DNA of 64,000 bases, taken from Pyrenophora tritici-repentis (taxonomy: Eukaryota; Ascomycota; Dothideomycetes; Pleosporales; Pleosporaceae). The translations under genes were made by a program, and so were the position numbers. The notes beneath the pieces were generated by a model. That model saw nothing but the letters and a program-made list of their open reading frames with translations, ran no database searches and had not been told where the DNA came from. The DNA lies in contig NC_089395.1 of the NCBI RefSeq assembly GCF_003171515.1, positions 1,550,001 through 1,614,000 of the forward strand, given 5' to 3'. Shown one piece after another: positions 31,222-42,200 of this stretch. The first letter of the stretch is position 1. Each line of letters begins with the position of its first letter.

Positions 31222-32178
31222 ATGCAACCCCATTTAAACCTAGCTAACGCCCACCCACAGCTAACACCACCCCACCCTACCCCCTCCGAAATAACTGCCT
31301 ACACCAACATCTTCGCCCCAACAGCCTCCCTTCCCTCATCCCTCCGCTCCTACACCCACAACGCCAAACCAGGAACTCTCCGCCACCTCGTCGGAACGCA
31401 CCTACTCTCGCACCTCCACCTACCCTCTTCCTCCCCCTCCTCCACCACAACCACAACCACAACCACGCCGCCCCCAGCCCTCCTCCCCAAAGCCCGACCC
31501 ACCCGGCATCACAAAAACCCCTACCTCTCCCTCTGGACCTACACCTGCCACGCCCTGCAATGGTGCGGCCCGCACCTCAACACGGCCAAAACGCGGTTCA
31601 GCCACCACATCCTCCCCGTCTTCTACCACCACTTTGGCTGCGTCGTTCCCTCCTACGCAGCGCTGCACACGCTGGCGAAACTCAGCCTTCCCGCGCGCCC
31701 GTCAAAAGAGGCCGTGCGACCAATCCTCGACATCGGGTCTGGAAACGGGTATTGGTCGTATATGCTACGGACGTTTGATATCAGTGGGTTGACAGGCGGG
31801 GGTAGTGTGTCGAAGAACTTGGATGTTAGAGCTGTGGATAGTATGGCGAGTGAGTATCGGGTTTATTGGGTTAGTGATACGGTTGTTAGTGATGGGGTTA
31901 GGTATTTGAAGGAGAATGAGGGGGGCAAGGGGTGTGTGCTTTTGCTTGTTTATCCGCAGGCGACGACGGATTTCACGGGGCCGGTGATGAGGGCGTTTGA
32001 GGGTGATACGGTTGTCGTGGCGGGGACGCAGTGTGGGAATGGGTTTACGGGGTTTACGGATGTAGTGGTTGATGCTTGGGTGGAGAGGCATTTACCCGCT
32101 TTTGAGATGGTGTTGAAGATGCCGTTGCCGAGTTTTGCGGGCAAGGACGATGCTTTGTTTGTGTTTCAGAGGAAGTAG
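31222..32178 (+). CDS. Putative SAM-dependent methyltransferase-like protein
   Basis: 318 aa from the ATG at 31222 (MQPHLNLANAHPQ); the frame is open for another 101 codons upstream, but a TATA box sits just before this start. The N-terminal half is low complexity, with a Thr run after SSSPSST. The C-terminal half contains RPILDIGSGNGYWSYMLRTF, a textbook motif I for SAM binding, followed by VRAVDS (motif II-like acidic residue) and GGKGCVLLLVYPQ (motif IV-like). Similar fungal proteins are annotated only as hypothetical or methyltransferase-like, and the substrate is unknown. Codon and base composition change sharply at about 31780, from C-rich to G/T-rich. Confidence 0.7.
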   Translation: MQPHLNLANAHPQLTPPHPTPSEITAYTNIFAPTASLPSSLRSYTHNAKPGTLRHLVGTHLLSHLHLPSSSPSSTTTTTTTTPPPALLPKARPTRHHKNPYLSLWTYTCHALQWCGPHLNTAKTRFSHHILPVFYHHFGCVVPSYAALHTLAKLSLPARPSKEAVRPILDIGSGNGYWSYMLRTFDISGLTGGGSVSKNLDVRAVDSMASEYRVYWVSDTVVSDGVRYLKENEGGKGCVLLLVYPQATTDFTGPVMRAFEGDTVVVAGTQCGNGFTGFTDVVVDAWVERHLPAFEMVLKMPLPSFAGKDDALFVFQRK

Positions 32179-32315
32179 GTTGTCACGGTGGAAGCATCTT
32201 AGGCTGGTGGTTTTGTTCATGCAGCATCGTCATAGCCGCTTACAAATTCATCATGGTATTTTCATATACACTCATCGTCATCCATCCATTCAAAAGCAAT
32301 GCCGTCCCATCCAGT

Positions 32316-33047
32316 CTACCACTTAGCCTCCTTCTTGGCCAAAAACGTGTTGAGCACAGCGACATCCTTCTCCAGCGCACTCAACCACTTGACCAGCTCC
32401 GCCTGCACCTTTGCATCGTCTTGACCGAGCTTGTTGTAAAAGTCGCGGCGGTAGGGTGTAGCGCTCATGGCGGCGCTGAAGATGGGCTTGACGATGAACG
32501 AGTGGTGGGGCTTGAGCGTGTTGCCGTAGGCGTCGCGGAACGAGTCTGCGAGCTCTTTTTCGTTGTTGGAGATGTTGTGGCGGAGGGCTTGGGCGGTGAA
32601 GTCGAGGCCACTGGGAGTAGGCTGTTAGTATAAGAAGGCGTGGAATCAGAACACGTCCGAAACATACCGGTTCAACCAGACGAGTCCTTCGGTGGCAGTG
32701 TGCTTCTTCTCCGCGAGCTCGTTGAGAACAAGGTCCTGGAGAGTCTCGGATTGGGCGGGTGCTTCAAGCTGCCTGTCGCGGATTTTCTGCCATTGGAATT
32801 AGTATGCGTCGTCTTCTTTTTCCCGCAGCTTTCTAAAACGAACCTTGATGTTGCCACTCATGTCACTCTTGACCGGCTTGAACGCCGCCGAGCCCAAGAC
32901 ATCGAACAGCGTAAGCAGACTCTCCGCCGCCTCAAGGAACTCAGTCGTGGGAATAGCACTATCCTTTGACTCGTCAATGGGAACGTCTACGAAGCTCTTC
33001 TTGAGCGTGTCGAAGAAGGTGCCGCCGGGGGGGATTTCAGCTGTCAT
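32316..33047 (-). CDS. het-C2: Glycolipid transfer protein (GLTP/HET-C2 family)
   Basis: Three exons (32844-33047, 32668-32786, 32316-32610) join in frame to 205 aa, the normal length of the family. Visible marks are GTFFDTLKKSFVDVP, the core LFDVLGSAAFKPVKSDMSGN with the Lys/Asp/Asn of the sugar-headgroup site, and GLVWLNRGLDFTAQAL carrying the conserved Trp. HHSFIVKPIFSAAMSATPYR contains the conserved His. GLTPs move glycosphingolipids between membranes in the cytosol. The Podospora homologue het-c is a heterokaryon-incompatibility locus, but whether that role exists here cannot be told. It shares a 489 bp divergent promoter region with the dehydrogenase at 33537. Confidence 0.92.
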
Positions 33048-33536
33048 TGTGAAAGGTGGTCGTTGTTTTCGTAGGTAGGGATTGGAGATGGATTGAATTG
33101 GATTGAATTGAGAGATGGAGAAGTCAAAGATGAAGAGGATAGAAGGTTATTATGGGAAAGGTGGTCTCGGCCCTAGCGGTGAGCTATGGTGCTCAACACG
33201 CGTGGCTTTGGTGGGGCAATGCAGCTCGTGTGAGCTAGCGCGGGGAAGGCGCGACCAGCAACGCATCAGGGTCTGGGAAAGAGGGGCATGCATCGACCGC
33301 GCATTGCTAGTGATGAACTCGACGTATGCCAACCCGATTTACCTTTGGTGATGCTCACCGGCCGAGGGAGCCTGATGGTTACCCGCAGATGGAATCCTGG
33401 GCCCGGAAACTATGTCCGGTAGGTGTAGTTGAGTTTGCGGAGCTGTAGATGACGACACCAAGATAGTATATCCAACATAATCCAACATCAACCCCATACA
33501 AACAAACAAGCAAACAAGAACAAACTCCCTGCTAAA
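33048..33536. other. Divergent promoter region between het-C2-like and dehydrogenase genes
   Basis: About 490 bp between two start codons on opposite strands. Short GAATTG direct repeats occur near the het-C2-like start and CAAACAAG repeats near 33500. No other feature. Confidence 0.5.
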
Positions 33537-34640
33537 ATGCCATCACACATCCATTGCATGCACAAAATCCACCGCATCGCCTGCATCCCGGGCGACGGCA
33601 TCGGCATCGACATAACAGACGCAGCCAAGCACGTGCTCCACGCCCTCGCCACCACATCCGGTGGTTTCGAATTCGACTTTTACACTTTCGACTGGAGCAG
33701 CAAAAACTATCTCGAGCGCGGCTGGTACATGCCTAGCGACGGATTGCAGCAGCTCAAAAGCTACGACGCCATATACTTTGGCGCGGTCGGCTGGCCAGAC
33801 GTTCCAGACCATATCTCGCTCTGGTCCCTGATCCTGCCGATTCGCAAATGCCTCAATCAGTACGTTAATGTGCGGCCGACGCGCATCCTGCAGGGTGTCG
33901 CGTCGCCGCTGGCAAACTGTAAGAGGGAGGATTTGGATTGGGTTATTGTGCGCGAGAACTCCGAGGGCGAGTATTCTGGTCAGGGTGGTGTGTCGCATGA
34001 GGATGGGCCGCATGCGGTTGCGACTGAAGTCAGCATCTTCACTAGAGTGGGGATTGAGAGGGTGATGAGGTATGCGTTTGAGACGGCACGGTCGCGGCCG
34101 AGGAAGAAGTTGACCATGGTGACGAAGAGCAATGCGCAGAGGCACGGCATGGTACTTTGGGATAAGGTGTTTTATGAGGTTGCGAAAGAGTACGAGGATA
34201 TCGAGATTGACAAGATGCTCGTCGATGCCATGACGGTGCGCATGACGCTGCATCCCTCCACGCTCGATACGATTGTTGCTACCAACCTCCATGCAGACAT
34301 CTTGTCCGACCTTGCGGCAGCGCTGAGCGGATCCATTGGCATTGCCCCGTCGAGTAATCTCGACCCTGCGCGTGCCAACCCAAGCATGTTTGAGCCCATC
34401 CACGGCTCTGCGCCTGATATTGCGGGCAAAGGCATAGCGAATCCCGTGGGCGCCTTCTGGAGTGCAGCGGAAATGGTACGATGGTTAGGCGAGGACAAAG
34501 CCGCCGACGGGCTGATGAAGGCGATTGAAAACGTCACCGCAGCAGGTATCAAGACCAAGGACTTGGGTGGAAGCGCGGATACAAAGACCGTGACAGATGC
34601 CGTATGCGCTGAAATCGAGAAGATCTGCAAACTCGAGTGA
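33537..34640 (+). CDS. Tartrate dehydrogenase / D-malate dehydrogenase (decarboxylating) type protein
   Basis: Single exon, 367 aa, no obvious targeting peptide; the start could also be the second ATG (MHKIHRIACIPGDG). The N-terminal HRIACIPGDGIGIDIT and VRENSEGEYSGQGG place it in the isocitrate/isopropylmalate dehydrogenase superfamily, which uses NAD(P) and Mg2+ or Mn2+ for oxidative decarboxylation. GAVGWPDVPDHISLWSLILP and CLNQYVNVRPTRIL are typical of the tartrate/D-malate branch rather than of 3-isopropylmalate dehydrogenase. The metal-site region (TNLHADILSDLAAALSGSIG) and the nucleotide-site region ([20 protein letters not shown]) are intact. Probably used in tartrate or D-malate catabolism. 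A second superfamily member, IDH2, lies about 1.2 kb further on. Confidence 0.87.
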   Translation: MPSHIHCMHKIHRIACIPGDGIGIDITDAAKHVLHALATTSGGFEFDFYTFDWSSKNYLERGWYMPSDGLQQLKSYDAIYFGAVGWPDVPDHISLWSLILPIRKCLNQYVNVRPTRILQGVASPLANCKREDLDWVIVRENSEGEYSGQGGVSHEDGPHAVATEVSIFTRVGIERVMRYAFETARSRPRKKLTMVTKSNAQRHGMVLWDKVFYEVAKEYEDIEIDKMLVDAMTVRMTLHPSTLDTIVATNLHADILSDLAAALSGSIGIAPSSNLDPARANPSMFEPIHGSAPDIAGKGIANPVGAFWSAAEMVRWLGEDKAADGLMKAIENVTAAGIKTKDLGGSADTKTVTDAVCAEIEKICKLE

Positions 34641-34690
34641 GCCATGCAGCCACGTAGACACAATAGAATACAATCCATACCTTTATACCA

Positions 34691-35572
34691 TCACTCCAAA
34701 AACGCAGCAGGAACCTCACTCCTCCCCTCGACAACCCTACTCCCCAACCGCCTCTCCGCCTCCCCCCTCATATCCCCCACATCCCTCCACCCAAACCACC
34801 CACTCCAAACCCTCACCGCCTTCCCTTGCACAAGACCTTTACTAACCGGCCCAAAGAAATTGCTATCAAGACTACTCCTCGCATTATCCCCCTCCAGCCA
34901 CACATGTCCATACGGCACAACCACCCTAGCCACCTCCTCCTCCCTTCCATGCACAACCGACCCAACATCCTCATCCAAAAACCCATCCGGCAATCCGCCC
35001 AACCTACCCTCCCTAGCCGCAGGGTCAAGCGCGTAGCCCCGCGTTGGATACACAGTGTCGCCCTCGACGGCGATGACGCGTTTAATCCCCATTTCACCCG
35101 GTTTATGCGGTTTCCAAAACGTTACGACGTCGCCGCGGCGGATGCTCCATTTATAATCTTTCTCGCTTGCGGTCTTTCTTTCTCGCGCACCCGGTATATA
35201 GCGCCGTATGAACACGGATTCTGACGAGCCTGTCTCGTGCGTGTGCGGGTTGAGCGTCGGTGACATGGAGGTGCCGCGTACGGCTTGGATCTCGAACAAG
35301 TAGTCGCGGATGAAGAGGAGGCCAGAGCACAGGACGATGCCGTTGATGCCCCATTTTAGCCAGTAGCGGTGGGGGGAGCCGAGGGCGCGTTGGTCAAGCC
35401 ATTGCGATTGAGGTTGTCGTGGTGCGCTGGACTTGGTGGGGGAGCGTGAAGGCGGCGGCGGCGCACCTCGGGGGAGGGGTTTTACGGGTCGGGTGGGTAG
35501 AGCTGGTTTGACACGTGGGATGGATGCTGTGCGCGGTTTGGTGGGGAGACGGAGCGGTGGTTTAGGTGGCAT
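34691..35572 (-). CDS. IMP2: Mitochondrial inner membrane protease subunit 2 (S26 signal peptidase)
   Basis: Single exon, 293 aa. A Pro/Arg-rich basic N-terminus (about 65 residues) fits a mitochondrial presequence and is longer than in yeast Imp2. One transmembrane helix (WGINGIVLCSGLLFIRDYLF) precedes the catalytic Ser in VRGTSMSPTLNP. The catalytic Lys is in GIKRVIAVEGD. HVWLEGDNARSSLDSNFFGP is the conserved box C/D region. The enzyme removes sorting signals of intermembrane-space proteins after import. Its stop codon lies 50 bp from that of the convergent dehydrogenase gene. Confidence 0.92.
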   Translation of the reverse strand: MPPKPPLRLPTKPRTASIPRVKPALPTRPVKPLPRGAPPPPSRSPTKSSAPRQPQSQWLDQRALGSPHRYWLKWGINGIVLCSGLLFIRDYLFEIQAVRGTSMSPTLNPHTHETGSSESVFIRRYIPGARERKTASEKDYKWSIRRGDVVTFWKPHKPGEMGIKRVIAVEGDTVYPTRGYALDPAAREGRLGGLPDGFLDEDVGSVVHGREEEVARVVVPYGHVWLEGDNARSSLDSNFFGPVSKGLVQGKAVRVWSGWFGWRDVGDMRGEAERRLGSRVVEGRSEVPAAFLE

Positions 35573-35837
35573 TTGGGAGGATTTGGTGCAAGGTCAAGAT
35601 TGTGGCTTCCGATTCCGAGATCAGCGCATCGGCGAATCCTTGTCATGCAGGGCGATCGACGTGCGATTGCGACATGTTCAATTTCATACACATGCATTGC
35701 CAAACTATAACAAACTCAAGATAGAGATAATCTAGCTTACTGGCAGCTATAGTACAGGGACATATCCACAATATGCAATCGCTACCATACATGGTTTCAA
35801 TGCTCGTCAAATCCATAAGCTAATCTACTTGGGGAAT

Positions 35838-37130
35838 CTACTTGAGCGCCTTGATGACAGCATCGGCATACTCATACGTCTTGGCCTTTCCGCCGAGATC
35901 GCCGGTGATGGTCTGTAGTGGGGTTAGCAGACGCTTCAATGTCTGGAAAATCTGACGTACCTTGCCCTCTGCGAGCACCTTGAAGATAGCCTGCTCAATG
36001 TTGCTGGCCTCGGCGGTCAAGCCCATGTGTCGCAACATCATGATGGAGCTGAGAAGGAGCGCCGTGGGGTTAGCGAGCTGCTTTCCAGCAATGTCGGGCG
36101 CGGAACCGTGGACAGCCTCGAAGATGGAGCAGTTGTCACCAATGTTGCCCGAGGGAGTGAGACCAAGACCACCGATGAGACCAGCGCACATGTCGGAGAG
36201 GATGTCTCCGTACAAGTTGGGCATGACGAGCACCTTGTCGTTGTATGGGACGGGGTCGGTGACCATCTTCAAGCAGGTGTTGTCCAGGAGTTCGGCGTCA
36301 AACTCAATGTCGGGGAACTCCTTTGAGATTTCGCGGGCGGTGCTGAGGAAGAGACCGTCGGACATCTTCATGATGGTGGCCTTGTGCACGGCGCGGACCT
36401 TCTTGCGGCCAATGTCGCGGGCGTGCTGGAAGGCATATCGCAGCACGCGCTCAGAGGCCTCGCGGGTGATGAGCTTGATGCTCTGCACAACACCGTCCAC
36501 CACAATGTGCTCAATGCCAGAGTATTCACCCTCGGTGTTCTCACGGATCAGGACAGTGTCGACGTCGTCGTAGGGCGTCTTGTAACCGGCGATGGATCTG
36601 CAGGGTCGGACGTTGGCGAAGAGGTTGAAAGTACGGCGGAGCGTCAGGTTGAGCGAGACGTGACCCTTTCCAATGGGTGTCGCAAGCGGGCCCTTGAGGG
36701 CAACCAAGTTCTTCTTGACGCTGGTAATCGACTCGTCGGGAATCACCGTCTTGCCGTCCTCGTTGAGGCGCGGCGTCACATCGACCGACTCCCACTTGAT
36801 TGGCACATTGGCAGCAGAGTAAATGTCCTTTACCGATTGCGCAATCTCGGGACCGATACCGTCGCCCTCAATGAGCGTGACCGAGTACTTGCCATCGCTG
36901 CCCTTTGTGCCGTGGAACTTGGCAACTTCCGAGGCGTAGGTGCGGGCAGAGACCTAGACGGCATTAGTCATGTTGCCTGGTACAATCTGTCTGACAGCAT
37001 AGAGCACGCTGGCCGTGTTATCAGATGGTCCCTGCAAGCTCACCTGTGACAGCGCGGGCGCCCACCTTGCTCGGGTCGCCTGGCGCAGACATTGCCGCGA
37101 CGGTGCGGCGAAGGAGCGAGCAGCCAACAT
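35838..37130 (-). CDS. IDH2: NAD-dependent isocitrate dehydrogenase, catalytic subunit (mitochondrial)
   Basis: Three exons (37044-37130, 35961-36953, 35838-35912) join in frame to 384 aa. The first exon encodes a basic amphipathic presequence ([20 protein letters not shown]). Marks are [91 protein letters not shown] and [14 protein letters not shown]. The [10 protein letters not shown] and LLSSIMML blocks are closer to catalytic IDH2 than to regulatory IDH1, although clade assignment needs an alignment. The enzyme catalyses isocitrate to 2-oxoglutarate in the TCA cycle with IDH1. Confidence 0.92.
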
Positions 37131-37497
37131 GGTGAGGGTGTAAGAGTGCAAGTGCTACCCAATTGGACTGCGCTTTGGTTGTAGCAGGTAGGTTGAGGCT
37201 GGTAATCGAACGGCGGAGGTGTTGCGCAAAGCTCGGATACAGAAAAAGAAAGCTCCACCGGCCGCGGGCGTCTTCGTGCGACAAACCGATCGCACCCGCA
37301 TCCACACTGCCATTCCTCGGCTATCAACCAAGTTTCATCCATCGGCCAAATGTCACTACTTACTTCACCTTGCTTCACCAGATTTAGACGTCTCGTCTTG
37401 AGATTCTCATGCAACAACGGTCCTGTGGGCGTTTCTTGTTTTCCCCTCCAGATTTGCGCTGGCTTGGCACCCCACCATGGCTGAGCTGAGTTGAGCC

Positions 37498-37761
37498 TCA
37501 CATCCAGCCAAAATACTCGCCATTAGATATTCGACACTCTTGCTCATATTGTCTCTGTCTTCGCAGCCTAGTCTTCTCCCTGCGCGCCATCAACTTATTT
37601 CCCTCGCGAACTTCTTGCAACACCCGTCGACACTTTTCCTCGTCAAGATGTTTTCTGATATTCACAGCCAGCGTGGGGGTACATGTGTGCATGACTACCA
37701 TCGTGCCTAGAACGCTGCTCATGAATAATGCAACAATGGCACCATCTGACTTGAGAGGCAT
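37498..37761 (-). CDS. Small single-pass protein, unknown function
   Basis: 87 aa starting MPLKSDGAIVALFMSSVLGT at 37761, with a hydrophobic helix (residues ~7-28) and a strongly basic, helical C-terminal half (LMARREKTRLRRQRQYEQE). The plan (short N-terminus, one helix, charged tail) is common in small mitochondrial inner-membrane proteins. That is only a suggestion. The frame is open further upstream, but the later ATG puts the helix at the usual distance. Confidence 0.5.
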   Translation of the reverse strand: MPLKSDGAIVALFMSSVLGTMVVMHTCTPTLAVNIRKHLDEEKCRRVLQEVREGNKLMARREKTRLRRQRQYEQECRISNGEYFGWM

Positions 37762-38212
37762 GTTGGATAGTGGAGATGCTTGTGTTATATTGTAGATGAT
37801 GGAAGGTTTACCGGAGAGGATCGAAGGCGAAACACAACCATGTCGGTTTATGTACACGGTCCTCCAGCTGATTGTGGACAGCGGAGCGGATGCAAGCGAA
37901 ATAGTCTGGGGTGATTGTGGAGATCCAACGGGCGGACTACGGTTGTGATGAAGTGGTTTTTATGCAAACAGTGAGATGCGATTTTGGTGGTTTCATACTA
38001 CCACAGAACGCGACGTTGTGAGCCAATGGCGCTTCTTAGGTATTTTAAAATTTGATCGAGTGTTACGAGTACGTTGAGAGTTAGACTCATCGTTATGTTG
38101 CATACGATAATCCGAATCGATCATGTGTGTTGGTGGATTCAACCGTGTTGACAGTCAGTCACAGTAGTGGGATGTTGGATTCAAAGTGACAACAATTAGA
38201 TAATATAACATG
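37762..38212. other. Intergenic, no feature seen
   Basis: No gene supported between the small protein gene and the solo LTR. Confidence 0.5.
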
Positions 38213-38447
38213 TGTTAGAACAAGGTCTCCTCTGGTGGTATGACTACCATAGGCGACCGAGTAGAGGTACGAAAGGTAACCCTGTATTGGATTGAACTTC
38301 ACTAAGAGCTATTGTTCTATCTACTTGTTGTTATGATGATCTTAGGACGTACATGACAGATCATCATTCCGCGTCGGTCCTTCTGCTCGGGCTTACTCCA
38401 CGAACCTCACCTCGCCGACCTGGACTGAACCTAACATATTCTTAACA
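38213..38447 (+). repeat. Solo LTR, family C, with 5-bp target duplication
   Basis: TGTTAGAACAAGG..ATTCTTAACA, 235 bp, is flanked by ACATG on both sides (38208-38212 and 38448-38452). It lies 155 bp upstream of the Copia LTR but is a different sequence. Confidence 0.85.
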
Positions 38448-38602
38448 ACATGTAAATATATGGTAAGTTTCACTTCACAATGTTTAGTGTCCATGTAATG
38501 TTAGGTGAGCTTTTGCAGAATTCGAACGTGTAAACCCTTTTGCATCCTTTTTCTTTTCTTTGTTTGGTGTGTATTCTCTAATTTGCAAAAAAACATACTT
38601 TT

Positions 38603-38846
38603 TGTTGAGAATACAGTCCGTAAGTGACTTGGTGGTATCAAGCGGAGGAGTAGTCACATGATTGGTGACACGTGCAGGTGGGTCCTAGCGGGGAGCTTGG
38701 ACGCAGCTGCACGCAACACGGATCTACGAACGTGTGAATAGCTCCTTAGTCAATACAATACGAATCTGTACCACCACTACCGTTGTGCCTTAGAGAGCGC
38801 TCTATTAGGTAGTCATACTACTACTAATAGTGCCAGCTTCTCAATA
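38603..38846 (+). repeat. 5' LTR of the Copia element
   Basis: Begins TGTTGAGAATAC and ends CTTCTCAATA, so the terminal inverted repeat TGTTGAGA/TCTCAATA has one mismatch. About 244 bp. No second copy in the window, which fits loss of the 3' end. Confidence 0.75.
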
Positions 38847-38860
38847 GGTTATGAGCCCGG
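38847..38860 (+). other. Probable primer-binding site of the Copia element
   Basis: GGTTATGAGCCCGG directly follows the LTR end, the position where a tRNA (usually initiator tRNA-Met) primes minus-strand DNA synthesis. Assignment is by position and general likeness. Confidence 0.5.
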
Positions 38861-38924
38861 TTGCTCGGTGCTCTACGATTCGGCGACCCACCAGATCAAG
38901 GTGATCTGAAGCCACGAAAGTCGA

Positions 38925-39090
38925 GACGAGCTTCTCGCACACGGAAGACGAGACGAGCTTCTCGCACACGGAAGACGAGACGAGCTTCTCGCATACGAAA
39001 GACGAGACGGGCTTCTCGCATACGAAAGACGAGACGGGCTTCTCGCACACGGAAGACGAGACGAGCTTCTCGCACACCGAAAACGAGCAT
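38925..39090 (+). repeat. 27-bp tandem repeat in the Copia leader, about six copies
   Basis: Six copies of a unit like CGAGACGAGCTTCTCGCACA plus a short remainder. The repeats lie in a stop-free frame (38861-39193) that would encode RRASRTRKT units, highly arginine-rich, upstream of gag. Each unit also contains the palindrome CGAGCTTCTCG. Confidence 0.88.
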
Positions 39091-39227
39091 ACGGTTCCAG
39101 CTAGAGAAAGCTGAAGGGCGCAGACGCCAAAACGTTTACAAACCCACTAAACACCCCCTACACCTCGAAACCACACACAACTACGGCATTTGACGCGTCA
39201 CAGACAGTCAAAAGCACAACCGCGAAG

Positions 39228-42200
39228 ATGGGCAGCGACGACAGATACGATAAGGAGCCTAAGATCCCAAAGCTGACGAAGGAGAATCACGAGAAATGGT
39301 TCCGCAATAACAAACTGAAGCTGAAGGGAAAGGGAATCTTCTACACTATCGAAGTCACGAAGCACGCGTACGCCTGGATTGCACGACATGGAGCTGGCAC
39401 CTCCACATCAACTGCCAACACCTCTCAAGACCCGGCCGGCACTGTCAACCCTACAGAACAAGCAAGCGTCCTAGGCCTGACAAGCGACTTCGAACGACTG
39501 GGAGGTACATGGAACGCTGAAAAGGCAAAGGAATACGACAAGGATGAGGCTAAGGCACTGTTCTACATCACAAACAGTCTCCTTGATGATGACGACGCTC
39601 TCGCAGACGAGTACGAGACTGCATCTGCCCTCTGGACCGCACTGAAGGTCAAGTACTCAAAGACTGATCAGTTGACAGCCAACAACATCATGACCAAGCT
39701 TCAGAACTTCACCTGGAAAGACGAGAAGGATGTCGACTACACGTGGGCAAAGCTAAAAGAATACCGCCGCAAGATTATTGCAGCTAAGCCTGCTGCCAAG
39801 GGACTCTACAATGATGAGGCACTTCTCCAGATCATGCTACGCGCTCTTCCAGAAAGCTACGGATCAGTAATCGACTATCTCGATGTCCAGACCTCTCTCA
39901 CGGTTGACGAAAAGATTGCTGCACTCCGCACGAAGGAGCTGCGACTGAACGACACGGCTGAGCATGCAAATGTAGCATTCCCGAAGTACCGTCACCCGAA
40001 TGACCATAGAAGCTCGGACTCCTCGATGCGCGACCGCCCCCGTTCTACATCGCCTGAATTAGGCCCATCCACAGGATGCCTCCATTGTAAGGGAGAACAC
40101 TGGGCCCGAGACTGCAAATACAAGGGTGAAATTCAGGAATTCGGAAGAAAACTTCGAGAGAAAGACGAAAGAGCTGAGAGACGCGCAGCCAAGTCGAAGA
40201 GACCTTCTAGAAATGAGAACAAGAAGCGATCTGACAAACCTGTCAAGCCTACAGTCAAGACAACCTCGAGGCGCAAGCATGGGTACGCAGCCAAGAATCA
40301 GGATTCTGACTCTGGAACGGACAATGGCTCCTCAGGCACGGACAGCGAGACCAGCCACGAGTCTACATCCGTGGAAACAGAATGTACGCAACACTGCCAT
40401 ATCTCTGCGGAACAAGCTAGTAAAAGCACACCGGCGAACTGGATTGCTGATACTGGTGCTTCATCACACATGACTGACAAGAGAAACCTGTTTAGAGGAC
40501 CGCTAAAGCGCACGCCGCTCACCACTATCCAGGTTGGGGGAGGATTTCTTCATTCTACCCAACGTGGTACTGTTATGATGAAGGCACTGGATGGGACAAC
40601 AGGATTACTCCGAAAGGTTCTCTACGTACCTAAGCTCGGCGTGAATCTAATCGCAGCAAGACGGTTGTGTAGGGAGGGACTTCAAGGCACTTTTGATGAC
40701 AAGAACATGTATTTTAAGGACAAATCAAGAATCGCAGTACAAGCAGCACAGAAGGACGGTCTGTACATCGTAAGCCACATTGCAAGCAAGTACTCAGGAA
40801 AGGCGTTTATTGCAGGCAAGACTCGGACCGACAGCAACGATCAAAGCACTGCGGAGGAAAGTCAGGAGACACAACCCGAGACACAATCCGACCAGGACCC
40901 AGACAAGTCCACGAAGAAAGATCGCCGGAACTACAGGCTAATGCACAGACGGTTTGCTCACTACGGCCCAGCAATGCTACGAAACCTGTATAAGGTAACG
41001 ACAATTGAAAAGATTAAAGTACCCCCAGCCCACAGGCGCTTCTGTGACCCATGCCTTAAAGGCAAGATGAGGAATAAGATGAACAAAATCCTAGCAGAAC
41101 ACAAAAAGGAGGTACTAGCACTAGTATCTCTTGACTTAGCTGGACCGTTCCCTACATCACTCCGCGGAAATAACTACCTTATGCAAATAATCTGCAACCA
41201 CTCCCGAAAGAACTGGTCGATACCACTGAAAACCAAGGACCAGGCTATCCTAGAGCTACGCAGATGGAAGGCAAAGGTAGAGCTCCAGACTGGGAAGAAG
41301 GTGAAGGCCTGCAGATCAGACAATGCGCCAGAACTAAAGCTTGTGATAAACCAGTGGGAAACTGAAGACGGGGTTCAGGCCGACTACACCGTAATTGCGA
41401 GCTCGAATCAAAATGGACCAGTGGAGCGAAGCATCCAGACTGCCGAACACGCAATGAGGGCAATGCTCGATGATGCACAACTTCCTATTGAGTTCTGGGA
41501 CGAGGCCGCTGAGGCTGACGCCTACATCCGCAATAGACTGCCAACAGGACCGCTGGTCGAGGGAAAACCCACGTCTCCAGAGCAGGTATTCTCAGGGAAA
41601 CGCCCAGGCGTAGACCACGTACGAGTCTGGGGGAGCAAGTGTTACACCTATCTCAATCCAAAGACGCTGCCAGCGAAAGGGAGATTAGACAAGTTAGTGC
41701 ACCGTGGTCGAGCAGGCGTCTTTATGGGATATTCTGAAACTACAGACAAGCAGTTCAAAGTCTACTCTCCTGACCTTGGATATACGCATAGAGTTAGCGT
41801 CATCCAAACTAATGAGAAGGTGCCAGGGGGAAAGATAGACCTGAACTTGAGAGTCAAATCAGGTCCAATGGGCACATCTAATGAGCTCATCCCACGGAAA
41901 GCCAGAGGAAGACCAAAGAAGAACCTAAATCAACTAACTAAACCCGACGCCCTGGATGTTGATATTGAACTGCCGCCATCATCGCCGCCATTGCCGCCGC
42001 CATCATCGCCGCCACCATCGCCGCCATCACCGCCGCCACCATCGCCGCCTACGCCAGCACCTGCGCACCCATCACCTACCATCACTCCACCCGCGCCAAC
42101 AGTAGAGGATGAGAGCGAAGAAATGGAGGTAGACGAAGTTACCAACCCAGTAGCAGCCGAACCATCAGCTAGGTATCACTTCAGGACTCGGACCCAAAAG

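Noticed and set aside
31277..31668. Glycine-rich minus-strand frames
   Set aside because: Antisense of the Pro/Thr-rich N-terminal half of the methyltransferase-like protein.
33543..34403. 286-codon minus-strand frame opposite the dehydrogenase
   Set aside because: Antisense shadow; the plus strand encodes a complete enzyme with all family motifs.
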